NCBI RefSeq assembly: GCF_015207035.1
Contig: NZ_JADEXQ010000007.1
Coordinates: 1 to 64,000 of the forward strand
Source: Romeriopsis navalis LEGE 11480
Lineage (GTDB): Bacteria; Cyanobacteriota; Cyanobacteriia; Leptolyngbyales; Leptolyngbyaceae
DNA length: 64,000 nt
Direction: 5' to 3'
Part shown: positions 1-8,820 of the stretch, one piece after another
Numbering within the stretch: position 1 is the stretch's first letter
Layout: every line of letters begins with the position of its first letter
Position numbers and translations under genes: made by a program
Notes under the pieces: generated by a model
The model's input: the letters and a program-made list of their open reading frames with translations, nothing else
What the model was told of the DNA's origin: nothing
The model's database searches: none

Positions 1-131
1 TGTTTACACTGGTCGCTGGCGGCTACGTAATCTTCCGTCACCGTACGAATATTCAGCGCATCTTGGCTGGGACAGAACCTAAAATCGGCAAAAAACTCCC
101 CCAAGAGCAGCCCCAGGAGACGCAATCGTAG
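1..131 (+). CDS. plsY: Glycerol-3-phosphate acyltransferase PlsY, C-terminal end (partial)
   Basis: An open frame enters at the left edge (first full codon at base 3) and stops at the TAG at 129-131. The 42 visible residues start with a hydrophobic stretch, followed by the motif RHRTNIQRILAGTEPKIG, which is typical of the end of PlsY after its last membrane helix. PlsY is an inner-membrane enzyme that transfers the acyl group of acyl-phosphate to glycerol-3-phosphate, the first step of phospholipid synthesis. The Gln/Glu-rich tail is short and not informative. Only the C-terminus is seen, so the call rests on this one motif; the start and active site lie outside the window. Confidence 0.75.
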   Translation, partial: FTLVAGGYVIFRHRTNIQRILAGTEPKIGKKLPQEQPQETQS

Positions 132-203
132 TTTGAAATGCCTCGCCCCAAGGCTTCTGGTGGCACCGATGCCGTGAGTTGAGCGACCAGTCTCACTCGG
201 CGC

Positions 204-848
204 TTAACTAAAGACGATCGCGCTGTTGTGTTCAATACTCAATCGCGCCGCTTCAAATAGCACAATCCACAGCATGTACTCCATGCAGAAGTCATCATCC
301 GACTCCGCCAATGCATTCATGCGTGTCGCATCTTCATCCGATAGTTCACCACCCCGTAGTTTGATTCCCAGGAATGGCGCCATCTCACGCAATTCGCTCA
401 TTAGCTGATAACTTGACCCCACTATCCCACCAGGAATCCGCTTGAGCTCCGTTTGGTCAATCACGATCGGCTCGAATGCCACAGGTAAATAAAATCCCTC
501 GGAATCCGAATGACACAGCAAATGACTGGACATCCGATACATCTCTGCTTCTAGGACTGGGTCATCCATCGGTGACTGATGATCTGGGGCGGGGCGGGGG
601 ACCGCACTCGGATCATGACTGACATGGGCGTAGAAGCGGCGCAGATAATGCAATGCCGAGTAGGAAAAGCCCGTAATGCGTGCCCGCGAGACGATCGGCG
701 GTAGCTGTTCCGGTTCGGCGTAGGTTGGTAGATCATTCTCCGCCAGCACGTCGTTGACGTCTTGCAGCGTTTTCCGCAGCCAACCGGCCCCCGCCTCATC
801 CTGCTCTACTAAATCCGCCAGTACGCCGACGCTAATATTCAAGCCCAT
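204..848 (-). CDS. Conserved-looking hypothetical protein, 214 aa
   Basis: A 214-residue, mostly helical acidic protein that I do not recognise. It has no signal peptide or membrane segment. The middle (about residues 60-120) is rich in aromatic residues and His, and the C-terminal 40 residues look like an amphipathic helix. It starts 12 bases after the stop codon of the serine hydrolase gene on the same strand, so the two are almost certainly one transcription unit, with this gene second. Codon use matches its neighbours. A role next to a cell-wall-type serine hydrolase is possible, but this is inference from position only. Confidence 0.7.
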   Translation of the reverse strand: MGLNISVGVLADLVEQDEAGAGWLRKTLQDVNDVLAENDLPTYAEPEQLPPIVSRARITGFSYSALHYLRRFYAHVSHDPSAVPRPAPDHQSPMDDPVLEAEMYRMSSHLLCHSDSEGFYLPVAFEPIVIDQTELKRIPGGIVGSSYQLMSELREMAPFLGIKLRGGELSDEDATRMNALAESDDDFCMEYMLWIVLFEAARLSIEHNSAIVFS

Positions 849-860
849 AGCTGTATTTCC

Positions 861-1802
861 CTACGCCCCAATTTCCTGCATCGCTTCGATCACCTGCTGC
901 GATACAAATGGCAGAATTCCCTTTTCCTGGTTATGTTCGCGCCCATCGGTAAATACCGTCAGCAGATACGGTCGCAGTCCCGGAATCTCGATATAAGCGG
1001 CGTCATGGCGGGTCCAACTGGTATAACCGCACTTTGACCATAGTGTTGCCGACTGCGGTAAGGCCGCGCCCAAAAATTCCGTCACCTGATTCTCTGGATC
1101 AGCGGCATTGACCTGTGGATCAATCGATCGTCGCATCACATTCATCATCGCCTGCGATCGTGAACTCGATACGGCCACCCCACCAATAATGCTGTGGACC
1201 AGTCTTGCAGTGGCTTCCGTCGTCAGCATATTGCGATTTTCGAGGCCCTCGCCATAAAATGCCTTTTCGCGGCCATAGGGCCCATCGCCCCAAGTTTTTT
1301 GGCAGGCATTAATTGATTTCAGCTCTTCCCAATCTAAAGACTGGAAGTAGCGATTGATAATGTTGCGCTGTTGTTTCCAGGTTTCAAACGGGCCAGGGGC
1401 GAGTTCCGGACCGCTGGTGGTCCCGGTCAGCACATCAACGACCAATCCTGTTCCGTCATTACTCGATTCGGTAATCATGTCGCGCATGGCCCGCTCAAGT
1501 TCCGCCGTGGGCTGTGTCATGCCGCGTTCGAGCCATTCGTGGATCGCCACGAGATAAAACAGTTTGACCACACTGGCGGGATAGATCCGTTCGACGCCCC
1601 GGTAGCTGTACCCCCGTGGCTGCTGCTGCCAAAATTCAGCCGGCGTAATCGCCCCGCCCGTATTCACGATGCAGGGTGGATCATAGACCAACCACGTCAT
1701 GGCAATTTGATTCCGCGCAATGATCGGAAACTGCTGAAGGGTGCGCTCTAAAACCCGATCGCCCAGGCTTTGCAATTGATCATCTTTACGAAAAAACGGC
1801 AT
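861..1802 (-). CDS. Serine hydrolase, class A beta-lactamase / DD-peptidase fold
   Basis: A 313-residue protein of the penicillin-binding serine hydrolase superfamily. The nucleophile motif SxxK is seen as PASVVKLF about residues 98-105. The second motif appears as SSN (in ITESSNDG), standing for SDN. The third is KCG in SKCGYTSW, standing for KTG. No clear signal peptide precedes the domain, so a cytoplasmic location or unusual export is possible. The ATG at 1800-1802 is preceded by AGGACGAG, a good ribosome site. In the family these enzymes cleave D-Ala-D-Ala peptides or beta-lactams; the modified second and third motifs make true beta-lactamase activity uncertain. It is first in a two-gene unit with the 214-aa protein. 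Confidence 0.8.
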   Translation of the reverse strand: MPFFRKDDQLQSLGDRVLERTLQQFPIIARNQIAMTWLVYDPPCIVNTGGAITPAEFWQQQPRGYSYRGVERIYPASVVKLFYLVAIHEWLERGMTQPTAELERAMRDMITESSNDGTGLVVDVLTGTTSGPELAPGPFETWKQQRNIINRYFQSLDWEELKSINACQKTWGDGPYGREKAFYGEGLENRNMLTTEATARLVHSIIGGVAVSSSRSQAMMNVMRRSIDPQVNAADPENQVTEFLGAALPQSATLWSKCGYTSWTRHDAAYIEIPGLRPYLLTVFTDGREHNQEKGILPFVSQQVIEAMQEIGA

Positions 1803-1914
1803 GTATCTCGTCCTTGAACCGACGCTATTTCAAAGCATTGGCTTATTGTAAAGCCTAGATTCGCCCATCATGTCAGTTCTTAGTCCCAGCGTGTAAGCTA
1901 GAGGTTATGACCAA

Positions 1915-2598
1915 TTGGCATGCCCTGTTATGTTGTACCGCGCCAAATCCAATATCAATCTCTACGACTCCAGCGAACTCAAGGATTTGGCTACGCAAGC
2001 GATCGCCGGTCGGTTTATTCGATTAGTGACGCCGGATGGGATTGGGGATGGCCCGCTGAAGGTCATGGTGGTGGAAGACGACTATCCGGCTTGGCTTGCC
2101 CCAGAGGACGAACTCCTCTTGGCGCCGACAGAGGATGAGTATGTGGCCCCCGTGATTAGTGAAGCCGAAATTCGAGATTGTCTGCCCGAAATTATTGCCT
2201 TTACTGAAGCCGCAATGGCCGTTTCGAATGAATATCTTTGGGGTGGGACCGTGGCGCCCAACTATGACTGTTCCGGACTGATGCAAGCCGCCTTTCGTTC
2301 CCAGGGGATCCAGCTTCCACGTGATGCCTATCAACAAGAAGCGTTTGTCCAGCCCGTTGAATTGAGCGATCTAGTGGCCGGTGATCTCGTGTTTTTTGGG
2401 ACGCCGGAAAAAGCCACCCACGTTGGGCTTTATTTAGGCGAACAACGCTATATCCATAGCTCTGGCAAAGAAATTGGCAACAATGGGATTTCGATCAATA
2501 CCCTGACTCTGGAAGGTAATACGGTTGATTACAATTACTTCTCGCAATGGCGCGGTGGTGGGCGGGTAATCGCGAGTTTCAAATCGCGCCTTGGCTAA
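1915..2598 (+). CDS. NlpC/P60 (C40) cell-wall peptidase with N-terminal SH3b-like domain
   Basis: A 227-residue protein matching the cyanobacterial gamma-D-glutamyl-diamino-acid endopeptidase family (the Anabaena and Nostoc enzymes of known structure, by recall). Residues 1-80 form an SH3b-like domain. The papain-like C40 domain follows, with catalytic Cys119 in NYDCSGL, His169 in ATHVGLY and a third polar residue His181 in YIHSSG. This enzyme class trims peptidoglycan stem peptides during recycling. No signal peptide is seen. The start is uncertain: TTG at 1915 or ATG at 1930; both leave the SH3b domain nearly whole. Confidence 0.9.
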   Translation: MACPVMLYRAKSNINLYDSSELKDLATQAIAGRFIRLVTPDGIGDGPLKVMVVEDDYPAWLAPEDELLLAPTEDEYVAPVISEAEIRDCLPEIIAFTEAAMAVSNEYLWGGTVAPNYDCSGLMQAAFRSQGIQLPRDAYQQEAFVQPVELSDLVAGDLVFFGTPEKATHVGLYLGEQRYIHSSGKEIGNNGISINTLTLEGNTVDYNYFSQWRGGGRVIASFKSRLG

Positions 2599-2848
2599 TG
2601 ACCGGCGTCTTGCTCAAGTCTTCATCCGTTAATTCCGTAGTAACTCCGAGCCGTTCCATCTGGTGGTAGGGCAAATTTTGTATAGGAATAGAAGTTCAGT
2701 TGGCGATCGATACTTCCCCGATCGTCAATCTATGCCCTGATGTTGGTGCATTTTGAATTGCTCGGTTCAGCGTGACGCGATACGACCCCTCGCCTTGACT
2801 TAGCAGTACTGACCGGTGGTACGTGTGTTTTAACGGAGATTTTTGACC

Positions 2849-3301
2849 ATGCTGGAAACTGTAGAAAGCCAAACGAGTCAGGCTTTGGTGCTAATTGATC
2901 AAACGCCGCAGAATGCCCTAATTTCAACGCTGGTGCCGACCCTGGTGCAAACGCAGCGTGAAGCAATTGTCGATTTACTGTTGTTGGGCATGTATGCCGA
3001 TCGCCATATTTCGGTGATTGAGCAAGACGTGCTGGCGGAAGAAGTTGAGAAAATCGGATGGGATGAATTTTATAGCTTTAGCCTGTATTTTCAGCGGGCT
3101 GTGCCCCGGGTCCGTGATGCAATTGCCAGTCCAGCACGCACCACCCAGTTCCTGCTCGCAATTAGCCAACAGCTTGATCAGGTGGACGTGATGAAGTTCG
3201 CGATCGAGAAATTTTCGGCCATGTTGTGTCTGGATGGGAGTAATGACGCGGAAGCGCAATTACTTGATCAAGTGATGGAGACATTTTTCGCTGCTGCGTA
3301 A
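2849..3301 (+). CDS. TerB-like helical protein
   Basis: A 150-residue all-helical protein. The stretch after residue 30 (IVDLLLLGMYADRHISVIEQDVL) and the helices that follow have the pattern of TerB/TerB-like domains: a paired hydrophobic helix, an acidic turn beginning AD, then I-S-x-x-E. TerB domains occur in tellurite-resistance and membrane-linked stress proteins; a cyanobacterial function is not established. The ATG at 2849 is chosen over the TTG at 2843 because the ribosome site ACGGAGAT ends 8 bases before it. A strong hairpin follows the stop codon, so it appears monocistronic. Confidence is high for the gene, moderate for the family. Confidence 0.7.
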   Translation: MLETVESQTSQALVLIDQTPQNALISTLVPTLVQTQREAIVDLLLLGMYADRHISVIEQDVLAEEVEKIGWDEFYSFSLYFQRAVPRVRDAIASPARTTQFLLAISQQLDQVDVMKFAIEKFSAMLCLDGSNDAEAQLLDQVMETFFAAA

Positions 3302-3322
3302 ATAATTAATCAATTTGATTAC

Positions 3323-3365
3323 ACCAGTGCGGTCGCTGCCTCTCAGCCACCGCACTGGTTGTTTA
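3323..3365 (+). terminator. Terminator after TerB-like gene
   Basis: A perfect 11-bp stem, 3323-3333 (ACCAGTGCGGT) with 3349-3359, has a 15-base loop and is followed by a T-rich tract (TTGTTTAT). It lies 22 bases after the stop codon and separates this gene from ado. Confidence 0.75.
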
Positions 3366-3369
3366 TATG

Positions 3370-3498
3370 GCCGCAGCATCGATAAACTGCGGCATTAAGC
3401 CCGTGGAATTTCTATTAGAAATTCCATTTATCAGCGCCATGCAACGGCTAAAGCGAGTAAAGTATAAAGAGCAAAAGGTTAAGAATTTTAGCCTTTTG
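3370..3498 (+). promoter_or_regulatory. Hairpin-rich leader upstream of ado
   Basis: Three further inverted repeats lie in the 200 bases before ado. They are 3370-3376/3387-3393 (GCCGCAG, 10-base loop), 3404-3414/3416-3426 (TGGAATTTCTA, near-continuous palindrome) and 3472-3482/3488-3498 (CAAAAGGTTAA with one G-U pair, 5-base loop). The third is in the likely transcribed leader and could act as an attenuator or a stability element. The second, a tight A/T-rich palindrome, could be an operator. No transcription start can be fixed from sequence alone. Confidence 0.45.
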
Positions 3499-3564
3499 TA
3501 AATTCACTAGGCTGGAGTCACATGACCCCAGTTCTTGTTCATGATTTGAGGAGATGACGGAACT

Positions 3565-4260
3565 ATGCCGCAGCTTGAGGTGATGCCAGAACTGGACTAC
3601 CAGAGTGAAGTCTACAAAGATGCTTACAGTCGGATCAACGCGATCGTGATTGAGGGCGAAGATGAAGCCTTCAATAATTACAACCAACTCGCGGGTCTGA
3701 TGCCCAACAACGCTGAAGAGCTGAAGAAGCTGGCGAAGATGGAGTTTAAGCACAAGAAAGGTTTTGAAGCCTGCGGTAAGAACCTCAGCGTCACTCCCGA
3801 CATTGCTTTTGCAAAAGAATTTTTCTCTGAGCTGCATGGAAACTTCCAGACTGCTGCTGCAGAAGGCAAAATTGTTACTTGTTTGTTAATCCAGTCTTTG
3901 ATTATTGAGTGTTTCGCCATCTCGGCTTACAACATCTACATTCCGGTTGCCGATGCTTTTGCACGCAAGATTACGGAAGGTGTGGTCAAAGATGAATATA
4001 TGCACCTTAACTACGGTGAGGAGTGGCTCAAGGCAAACTTCGAAGAATCCCGAGAAGAACTAGAAGTGGCCAACAAGCAAAATCTGCCTTTGGTCTGGAA
4101 GATGCTGAACCAAGTATCGGAAGATGCGAAGGAATTGTCGATGGAGCGTGAAGCCTTAGTCGAAGACTTCATGATTTCCTATGGTGAGGCTTTGGGCAAT
4201 ATTGGCTTCACAACGCGCGACATTATGCGGATGTCGGCTTATGGTTTAGCCGCTGTCTAA
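3565..4260 (+). CDS. ado: Aldehyde-deformylating oxygenase
   Basis: A 231-residue ferritin-like di-iron protein that turns fatty aldehydes into alkanes or alkenes plus formate, using O2 and reduced ferredoxin. All six metal ligands of the family are present at the reference positions: Glu32, Glu60, His63 (EFKH), Glu115, Glu144 and His147 (DEYMH). The length equals the family norm. It sits directly before aar, which makes its aldehyde substrate, 161 bases apart on the same strand. The upstream region has GAGGAG at 3547-3552, somewhat far from the ATG. The protein is cytosolic and probably membrane-associated. Identification is very secure. Confidence 0.98.
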   Translation: MPQLEVMPELDYQSEVYKDAYSRINAIVIEGEDEAFNNYNQLAGLMPNNAEELKKLAKMEFKHKKGFEACGKNLSVTPDIAFAKEFFSELHGNFQTAAAEGKIVTCLLIQSLIIECFAISAYNIYIPVADAFARKITEGVVKDEYMHLNYGEEWLKANFEESREELEVANKQNLPLVWKMLNQVSEDAKELSMEREALVEDFMISYGEALGNIGFTTRDIMRMSAYGLAAV

Positions 4261-4355
4261 CATCGGCTTGAACGGTAGGCATGACTTTCTCTCCAATAGG
4301 TGGGATTGCCTACGGTCAACCAATGCACTAACCTAATAGATGCTTTAACCGGGTA

Positions 4356-4378
4356 GGGAGGTTCAGGTTGAGCCTCCC
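4356..4378 (+). terminator. Hairpin between ado and aar
   Basis: A 10-bp stem with one G-U pair, GGGAGGTTCA (4356-4365) against TGAGCCTCCC (4369-4378), has a 3-base loop. The following bases (TATCTTG) hold few Ts, so it may be a partial terminator or a processing site rather than a full stop. It could set different transcript levels of ado and aar. Confidence 0.5.
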
Positions 4379-4421
4379 TATCTTGTATGCCCTCTGATTT
4401 TCCCCTACGAGTCCTACGCCC

Positions 4422-5450
4422 ATGTTTGGTTTGATCGGTCACCTCACCAGCCTCGAACATGCCCAATCGGTGGCGCGGGAGCTAGGCTACCCGGAATATG
4501 CCGACCAAGATTTGGACTTCTGGTGTAGTGCGCCGCCCCAGATTGTGGATGAGATTAAGGTCACGAGTATTACCGGCGAAACAATTACTGGTAAGTACGT
4601 TGAATCATGCTTTCTGCCTGAAATGTTGGCGACTCGGCGGATCAAGGCAGCGACACGCAAAATTGTGAATGCGATGGCTCACGCCCAAAAGAATGGCCTC
4701 GATATTACGGCCTTGGGTGGTTTCTCCTCGATTATTTTTGAAAATTTTGACCTGTCCCAAATCAAGCAGGTGCGTAATCTGACGCTTGATTTTCAGCGGT
4801 TTACCACTGGTAATACCCATACGGCCTATATTATTTGCCGTCAGGTTGAGCAGGCTTCGGCGCAGCTGGGGATTGACTTGAAAAAGAGTACTGTGGCGGT
4901 TTGTGGTGCAACCGGTGATATTGGCAGTGCGGTTTGTCGTTGGTTGGGCAATAAGCTCGACGTTCAGGAGCTTCTGCTGATTGCGCGGAATAAAAATCGT
5001 CTGGAAGAACTTCAGACGGAATTGGGTCGCGGCAAAATCATGGGTTTGGAAGAAGCGCTACCTGAGGCCGATATTGTGGTTTGGGTGGCCAGTATGCCGA
5101 AGGGGGTAGAGATTGATTCCAGCACCCTGAAGAACCCTTGTTTGTTGATTGATGGCGGCTATCCGAAGAATCTTGGGACTAAGATCAATGGTGATGGCAT
5201 TCATGTGCTCAATGGTGGAATCGTTGAGCATTCCCTTGATATTGATTGGCAAATTATGAATATTGTGCAGATGGATGTTCCTAGTCGTCAGCTATTTGCC
5301 TGTTTTGCCGAGTCAATGATTTTAGAATTTGAGAAGTGGTATACCAACTTCTCTTGGGGGCGCAACATGATTACGATCGAGAAGATGGAGCAAATTGGCG
5401 GGGCCTCGGTTAAGCATGGTTTCCGGCCCTTGCTTTTAAATGGCATTTAA
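4422..5450 (+). CDS. aar: Long-chain acyl-ACP reductase (aldehyde-forming)
   Basis: A 342-residue NADPH-dependent enzyme that reduces fatty acyl-ACP to the aldehyde used by Ado. The N-terminal third is the acyl-binding domain. A Rossmann segment carries [10 protein letters not shown] near residue 162. The catalytic Cys that carries the acyl thioester is at position 294 in QLFACFAE, the same number as in the Synechococcus enzyme. Length is normal. In many cyanobacteria accA follows this gene; here the next gene is on the opposite strand and a strong terminator closes the unit, so the usual acetyl-CoA carboxylase link is absent. Confidence 0.97.
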   Translation: MFGLIGHLTSLEHAQSVARELGYPEYADQDLDFWCSAPPQIVDEIKVTSITGETITGKYVESCFLPEMLATRRIKAATRKIVNAMAHAQKNGLDITALGGFSSIIFENFDLSQIKQVRNLTLDFQRFTTGNTHTAYIICRQVEQASAQLGIDLKKSTVAVCGATGDIGSAVCRWLGNKLDVQELLLIARNKNRLEELQTELGRGKIMGLEEALPEADIVVWVASMPKGVEIDSSTLKNPCLLIDGGYPKNLGTKINGDGIHVLNGGIVEHSLDIDWQIMNIVQMDVPSRQLFACFAESMILEFEKWYTNFSWGRNMITIEKMEQIGGASVKHGFRPLLLNGI

Positions 5451-5488
5451 CTGGGTGCTTGGCGGTACAGTATTAATACGGCATTAAC

Positions 5489-5516
5489 AAAGGCGCATGC
5501 ATTGCATGCGCCTTTT
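5489..5516. terminator. Bidirectional terminator after aar
   Basis: A 13-bp palindromic stem (AAAGGCGCATGCA at 5489-5501 with 5503-5515) is flanked by A and T runs. It lies between two convergent genes, aar and the small minus-strand gene, and can serve both. Confidence 0.85.
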
Positions 5517-5559
5517 GGGTTTGAGTTTAATTTGGCCAACTAACGATCCCGCTGATCAA

Positions 5560-5913
5560 TTATTCGGCGTTATTGTTATTTTCTGGTGCGGATGGTTTAG
5601 ATTTCTGCTCGGGCTCTGTCGTTGGGCTGACAATCTGTTCAGATTCGGGGCAGTCTTCTGACACCAGCAGCTCCATTTCGCCGATGCGGGGTACAAAAGA
5701 CAGCTGACGAGAAACCGCACCAATACTTTCGAGTAACAGGATTTCCTCCCAGGAAGAACTTTCTTCTTCGTCTTCAATCTCGTATCGAACAGTGACCAAA
5801 TTTCCTTCAATATCTAGAATTTTGGCTCGTTCAATCCAGCGCTGCTGATCTCTGAGGAAGAGGTTAACTTCGTGACCATCGCAGTGGAGCTGGTACAGCT
5901 TGCGGTGTAGCAT
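5560..5913 (-). CDS. Small cyanobacterial protein, DUF6679-like
   Basis: A 117-residue protein. Residues 1-70 (MLHRKLYQLHCDGHEVNLFLRD, then a RWIERARI-like strand and an acidic turn) resemble a cyanobacteria-restricted family that I recall as DUF6679; the number is from memory. The region looks like a small beta-barrel and ends in a Glu/Pro/Asn-rich disordered tail that carries a run of four Asn. The ATG at 5911-5913 is preferred over a TTG 33 bases upstream because AGGAGA stands 8 bases before it. Function is unknown. It is convergent with aar. Confidence 0.75.
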   Translation of the reverse strand: MLHRKLYQLHCDGHEVNLFLRDQQRWIERAKILDIEGNLVTVRYEIEDEEESSSWEEILLLESIGAVSRQLSFVPRIGEMELLVSEDCPESEQIVSPTTEPEQKSKPSAPENNNNAE

Positions 5914-6263
5914 GAATTGCTTCTCCTGAGCCAAGAACACGTACAAGGTGCGCGAGAACCGTCGATTAATACGACTGCATTCAAGGCACCACTCGATCGA
6001 TAAGGTTGCCGAGGGAATGCACTATTATAGTGCCCGAACTGAAACTCCCGACGTCCTTGAAACGACGGAATTGTGATAAATCGCAGCGAAAGGCCGTTAA
6101 ATTTTGCAACGTACCGTAATTATCGCTGGATTGTAGTTCAATTGTACCGTGGCGAGGACGTCGCGGGTGGCGTGATTGATTCATTCACGTTTTGAGGTAA
6201 TTAATCACACTACGGATTACAATCCGTTGCCACCTATTGTAATCGTTGCGCTGATGAATCGGC
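5914..6263. other. Intergenic, 350 bp, no gene seen
   Basis: This stretch holds the promoter region of the small minus-strand gene and the 3' side of the Ig/propeller gene. A 67-codon minus-strand frame exists but is Arg/His-rich at its start and has no ribosome site, so I do not call it. Confidence 0.5.
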
Positions 6264-7733
6264 TTAGGGCAGCCAGCGTGGATGGAACCCTGGCATTAGC
6301 TCAATCGGGCTAATCGGTGCTTTCCAGTCGCCGGCTAAGAGTGTTTCTGTCGGTAAAATCCAAAGTCGACTGTTTTGTAAGCTGGTGGCCGATTTCGCGG
6401 CGAGATTCGGATCATTTTCTGTTTGATCAAATAGGAGGGCCCGACCGTCAGCTGCCAGACTGACTTGAATCTCTCGCTGTTGAGGCAATTTGACGAGGGG
6501 CTTGAGGGCAATCTTCGGGTCTTTTTTGATCGCGGTTTCTAGATCGATGACGGCAAGATAGGGCTGTTCTTTAAAGGTTTCGCCTTCTTGTAACTCAGTC
6601 AGGAGACAAAATAGAAAGCGTTGGGTTGGATCAAAAATTGCATCACGAATGGATCCGGTAATTTTCAAAATTTCCGTTTCGATGCCTTGGTTATTGACGA
6701 TAAACAGCGATCGGGTGAAATCGTTGTTGAACTTCAACATGGCGGCTTTACTGCCATCGCGTGAGAAACTCAGCACAGTCCCGAATTTGGGCAGAAAGCC
6801 CAGCGGTTCGGCCCCAGATTCCAAGGGCAAAATCGCGAGTCCTTGACCTTGGGCGATGGCGATGGCGCTGCTATCAGGCGTAATCACGAATTCGCCACCG
6901 GGTTGCTTGGTTTTTAAGACTTCTGGGGGCTTATTGGGACGCAGGACCCAGGGGTCGAATTCATTGGTATTGGCCCGATTGACGCGTTGTACAACGATTA
7001 ATTGCCCATCTTCAGATAGGGCAAACCGGAGGTTTTGATAAGTTTTATTATCCAGCAGTAGCTCAACTTGACCGGCTTCTGCTTTGCCGATGCCGGTGGT
7101 TACAGTATAAATTTGTTGCTCGGTCGGGCTGAGATTCTCAGCTTGACGATCAACGGCGGCGAAGGCGATTTTTTCGCGATCGGGGTAGGGATAAAAGTCG
7201 AGCACTTGCAGGTTCGACGGTGTCAGAATGCGGTTTTCTTTCTTGGTCATATTGACCAGCACCAAACGCTCCGTTTGATCTTCCACCGCACCAATAAAGG
7301 CGAACATGCGATCGCGACTACTAAATTCGGTGTTGAAGGGCTGTAGTTGCGTCGTTTGATTAAACCGTTCTTTTCCGCCAGTGAAACTCAGTTTGAAATT
7401 TTGACCGTACTCAACGGGCGCATTCAGCGTGTAAGCCATGCGCCGTCCAGCCCAGCTAAATTTACCAGGCAATGGCGGCTCAATTTGGAGGCCCTGCTGC
7501 ACCGAGAGTTGATCCATCGGTCGGCTGAAGGTGACGGTGAAGGCTGTATCACGGGCGTTAATCTGCTGGTTATCCCAACTAAAATCACGGACCTTTGGGG
7601 CGCTATGGTTGCCGCTTGAAAGCAACACGACGATCGCAAAGCTAAAACTTAAAAGCAAGGCGATCGCAATGCGGTCGAGTGGCTGTGCGCGTTGCTTATA
7701 CCAATTTAAAGGAGACCAACGGGAATTCGACAT
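6264..7733 (-). CDS. Membrane-anchored Ig-like plus beta-propeller protein
   Basis: A 489-residue protein. Residues 20-42 form one membrane helix preceded by basic residues, giving a signal anchor. Residues 50-140 resemble a bacterial Ig-like (Big_5 type) domain with the phrase TFSRPMD. The rest is a series of short beta repeats of the TolB/WD-like propeller kind, with recurring hydrophobic strands and DG turns. This architecture suggests a periplasmic binding or scaffold protein. No catalytic motif is seen. The ATG at 7731-7733 is the only one that gives the full anchor. It is divergent from the FHA gene. Confidence 0.75.
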   Translation of the reverse strand: MSNSRWSPLNWYKQRAQPLDRIAIALLLSFSFAIVVLLSSGNHSAPKVRDFSWDNQQINARDTAFTVTFSRPMDQLSVQQGLQIEPPLPGKFSWAGRRMAYTLNAPVEYGQNFKLSFTGGKERFNQTTQLQPFNTEFSSRDRMFAFIGAVEDQTERLVLVNMTKKENRILTPSNLQVLDFYPYPDREKIAFAAVDRQAENLSPTEQQIYTVTTGIGKAEAGQVELLLDNKTYQNLRFALSEDGQLIVVQRVNRANTNEFDPWVLRPNKPPEVLKTKQPGGEFVITPDSSAIAIAQGQGLAILPLESGAEPLGFLPKFGTVLSFSRDGSKAAMLKFNNDFTRSLFIVNNQGIETEILKITGSIRDAIFDPTQRFLFCLLTELQEGETFKEQPYLAVIDLETAIKKDPKIALKPLVKLPQQREIQVSLAADGRALLFDQTENDPNLAAKSATSLQNSRLWILPTETLLAGDWKAPISPIELMPGFHPRWLP

Positions 7734-7919
7734 GGGTGGAATTCGGCTGTGTGCAACGGTAGGCCATCGTTAAGGTCTACCAGGCTCTACACCATAGCAT
7801 TTGGCTTACCGGTTGTTGCGCTGTTGTTAGCGATTCCGCTCGATCGGGAACGCTAAACCCAAGCAACCAAGATGTGCATCGGTCGGTCGCAGACTTACAT
7901 GTAGCGACAGCGTCTACCC

Positions 7920-8591
7920 ATGCCAAAGTTCGGTCTTGGGGATGAATTTAGTTCAAATCATGCTTTCAGTTATCTACCAATTATTGTGACCATGCAGCCT
8001 ACCAACCATTCCATCGGTAATAGTTCATCAAGTCCGCTCCACGATGATGTGTTGGCGGCATCGATTCCTGAGTCATTTGAAGCCGAAATTGACGATTTGA
8101 TTGCCCGAGCCGAAACATTTACTGGCGAAGAAGATGTTGTGGATCATGGTCTGGAACCAGATTTGTTCCGGCAGACACCGCCTAAATATATGCAGGGCGT
8201 TGTCCGGGGGCAGCAGGCTTATCTGACGACGAATTTGCTTGAGCATGGCTCCTTGATGTTATTGCAGCCGCAGATGGTTTGGACGTTGGGCCGGCATCGC
8301 GAAGCCGGGATTCCGATTAAGGATCGGATGTTGTCGCGGCGTCATGCCTCGATCGTTTATTTGCGTGAAGAACATGCGTTCTTCCTGCTTGACCTGAATA
8401 GTATGAATGGCTCCTACGTCAACGGCATTCGCGTTGATCAGCAGCGGCTCAAGGATGGCGATTTTCTGCGGATTGGCAACACGGAATTTGTCTTTTTCGT
8501 GAGCGAAGAATATGAAAATTTGGAGCCACTCCACGCGGAAGTGCATGCCAAGTTGTTAAGTGCATTATTGCGTGAGACGCAGGAAGTTTAA
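7920..8591 (+). CDS. FHA-domain phosphothreonine-binding protein
   Basis: A 223-residue protein whose C-terminal part is a forkhead-associated domain. The conserved pieces are in order: LGRHREAG, SRRHASI, then NSMNGSYVNG with the binding Asn. About 100 acidic residues precede it. FHA domains bind phosphothreonine peptides, linking the protein to Ser/Thr kinase signalling; a Spk-type kinase is encoded 13 kb away, but a direct pairing is speculation. An internal ATG at 7992 is an equally likely start, since the first 24 residues look unlike the family. Confidence 0.85.
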   Translation: MPKFGLGDEFSSNHAFSYLPIIVTMQPTNHSIGNSSSSPLHDDVLAASIPESFEAEIDDLIARAETFTGEEDVVDHGLEPDLFRQTPPKYMQGVVRGQQAYLTTNLLEHGSLMLLQPQMVWTLGRHREAGIPIKDRMLSRRHASIVYLREEHAFFLLDLNSMNGSYVNGIRVDQQRLKDGDFLRIGNTEFVFFVSEEYENLEPLHAEVHAKLLSALLRETQEV

Positions 8592-8820
8592 TGGCACAAG
8601 ACAGAATGAAGTCTTACTGGCATGGCTTTGTGGGCTGATAGATTTGACTGGTAATGCTGATTGAGCGGGGCGGAATGCCTGGTCAATCCATCTTTTTTCC
8701 CGCAGGCGATGAAACCGTCCGACGACTCGCGGTACACTGATCTACTGGTTTAGGAATTGTCATTTATTGACTGATCCGATTTGCAAACCGTTACTGATCA
8801 GTCGCGCCGCTGGAGCTGTC

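Noticed and set aside
5981-6184. 67-codon minus-strand frame in the intergenic stretch after the Ig/propeller gene
   Set aside because: No ribosome site; composition is like translated non-coding DNA.
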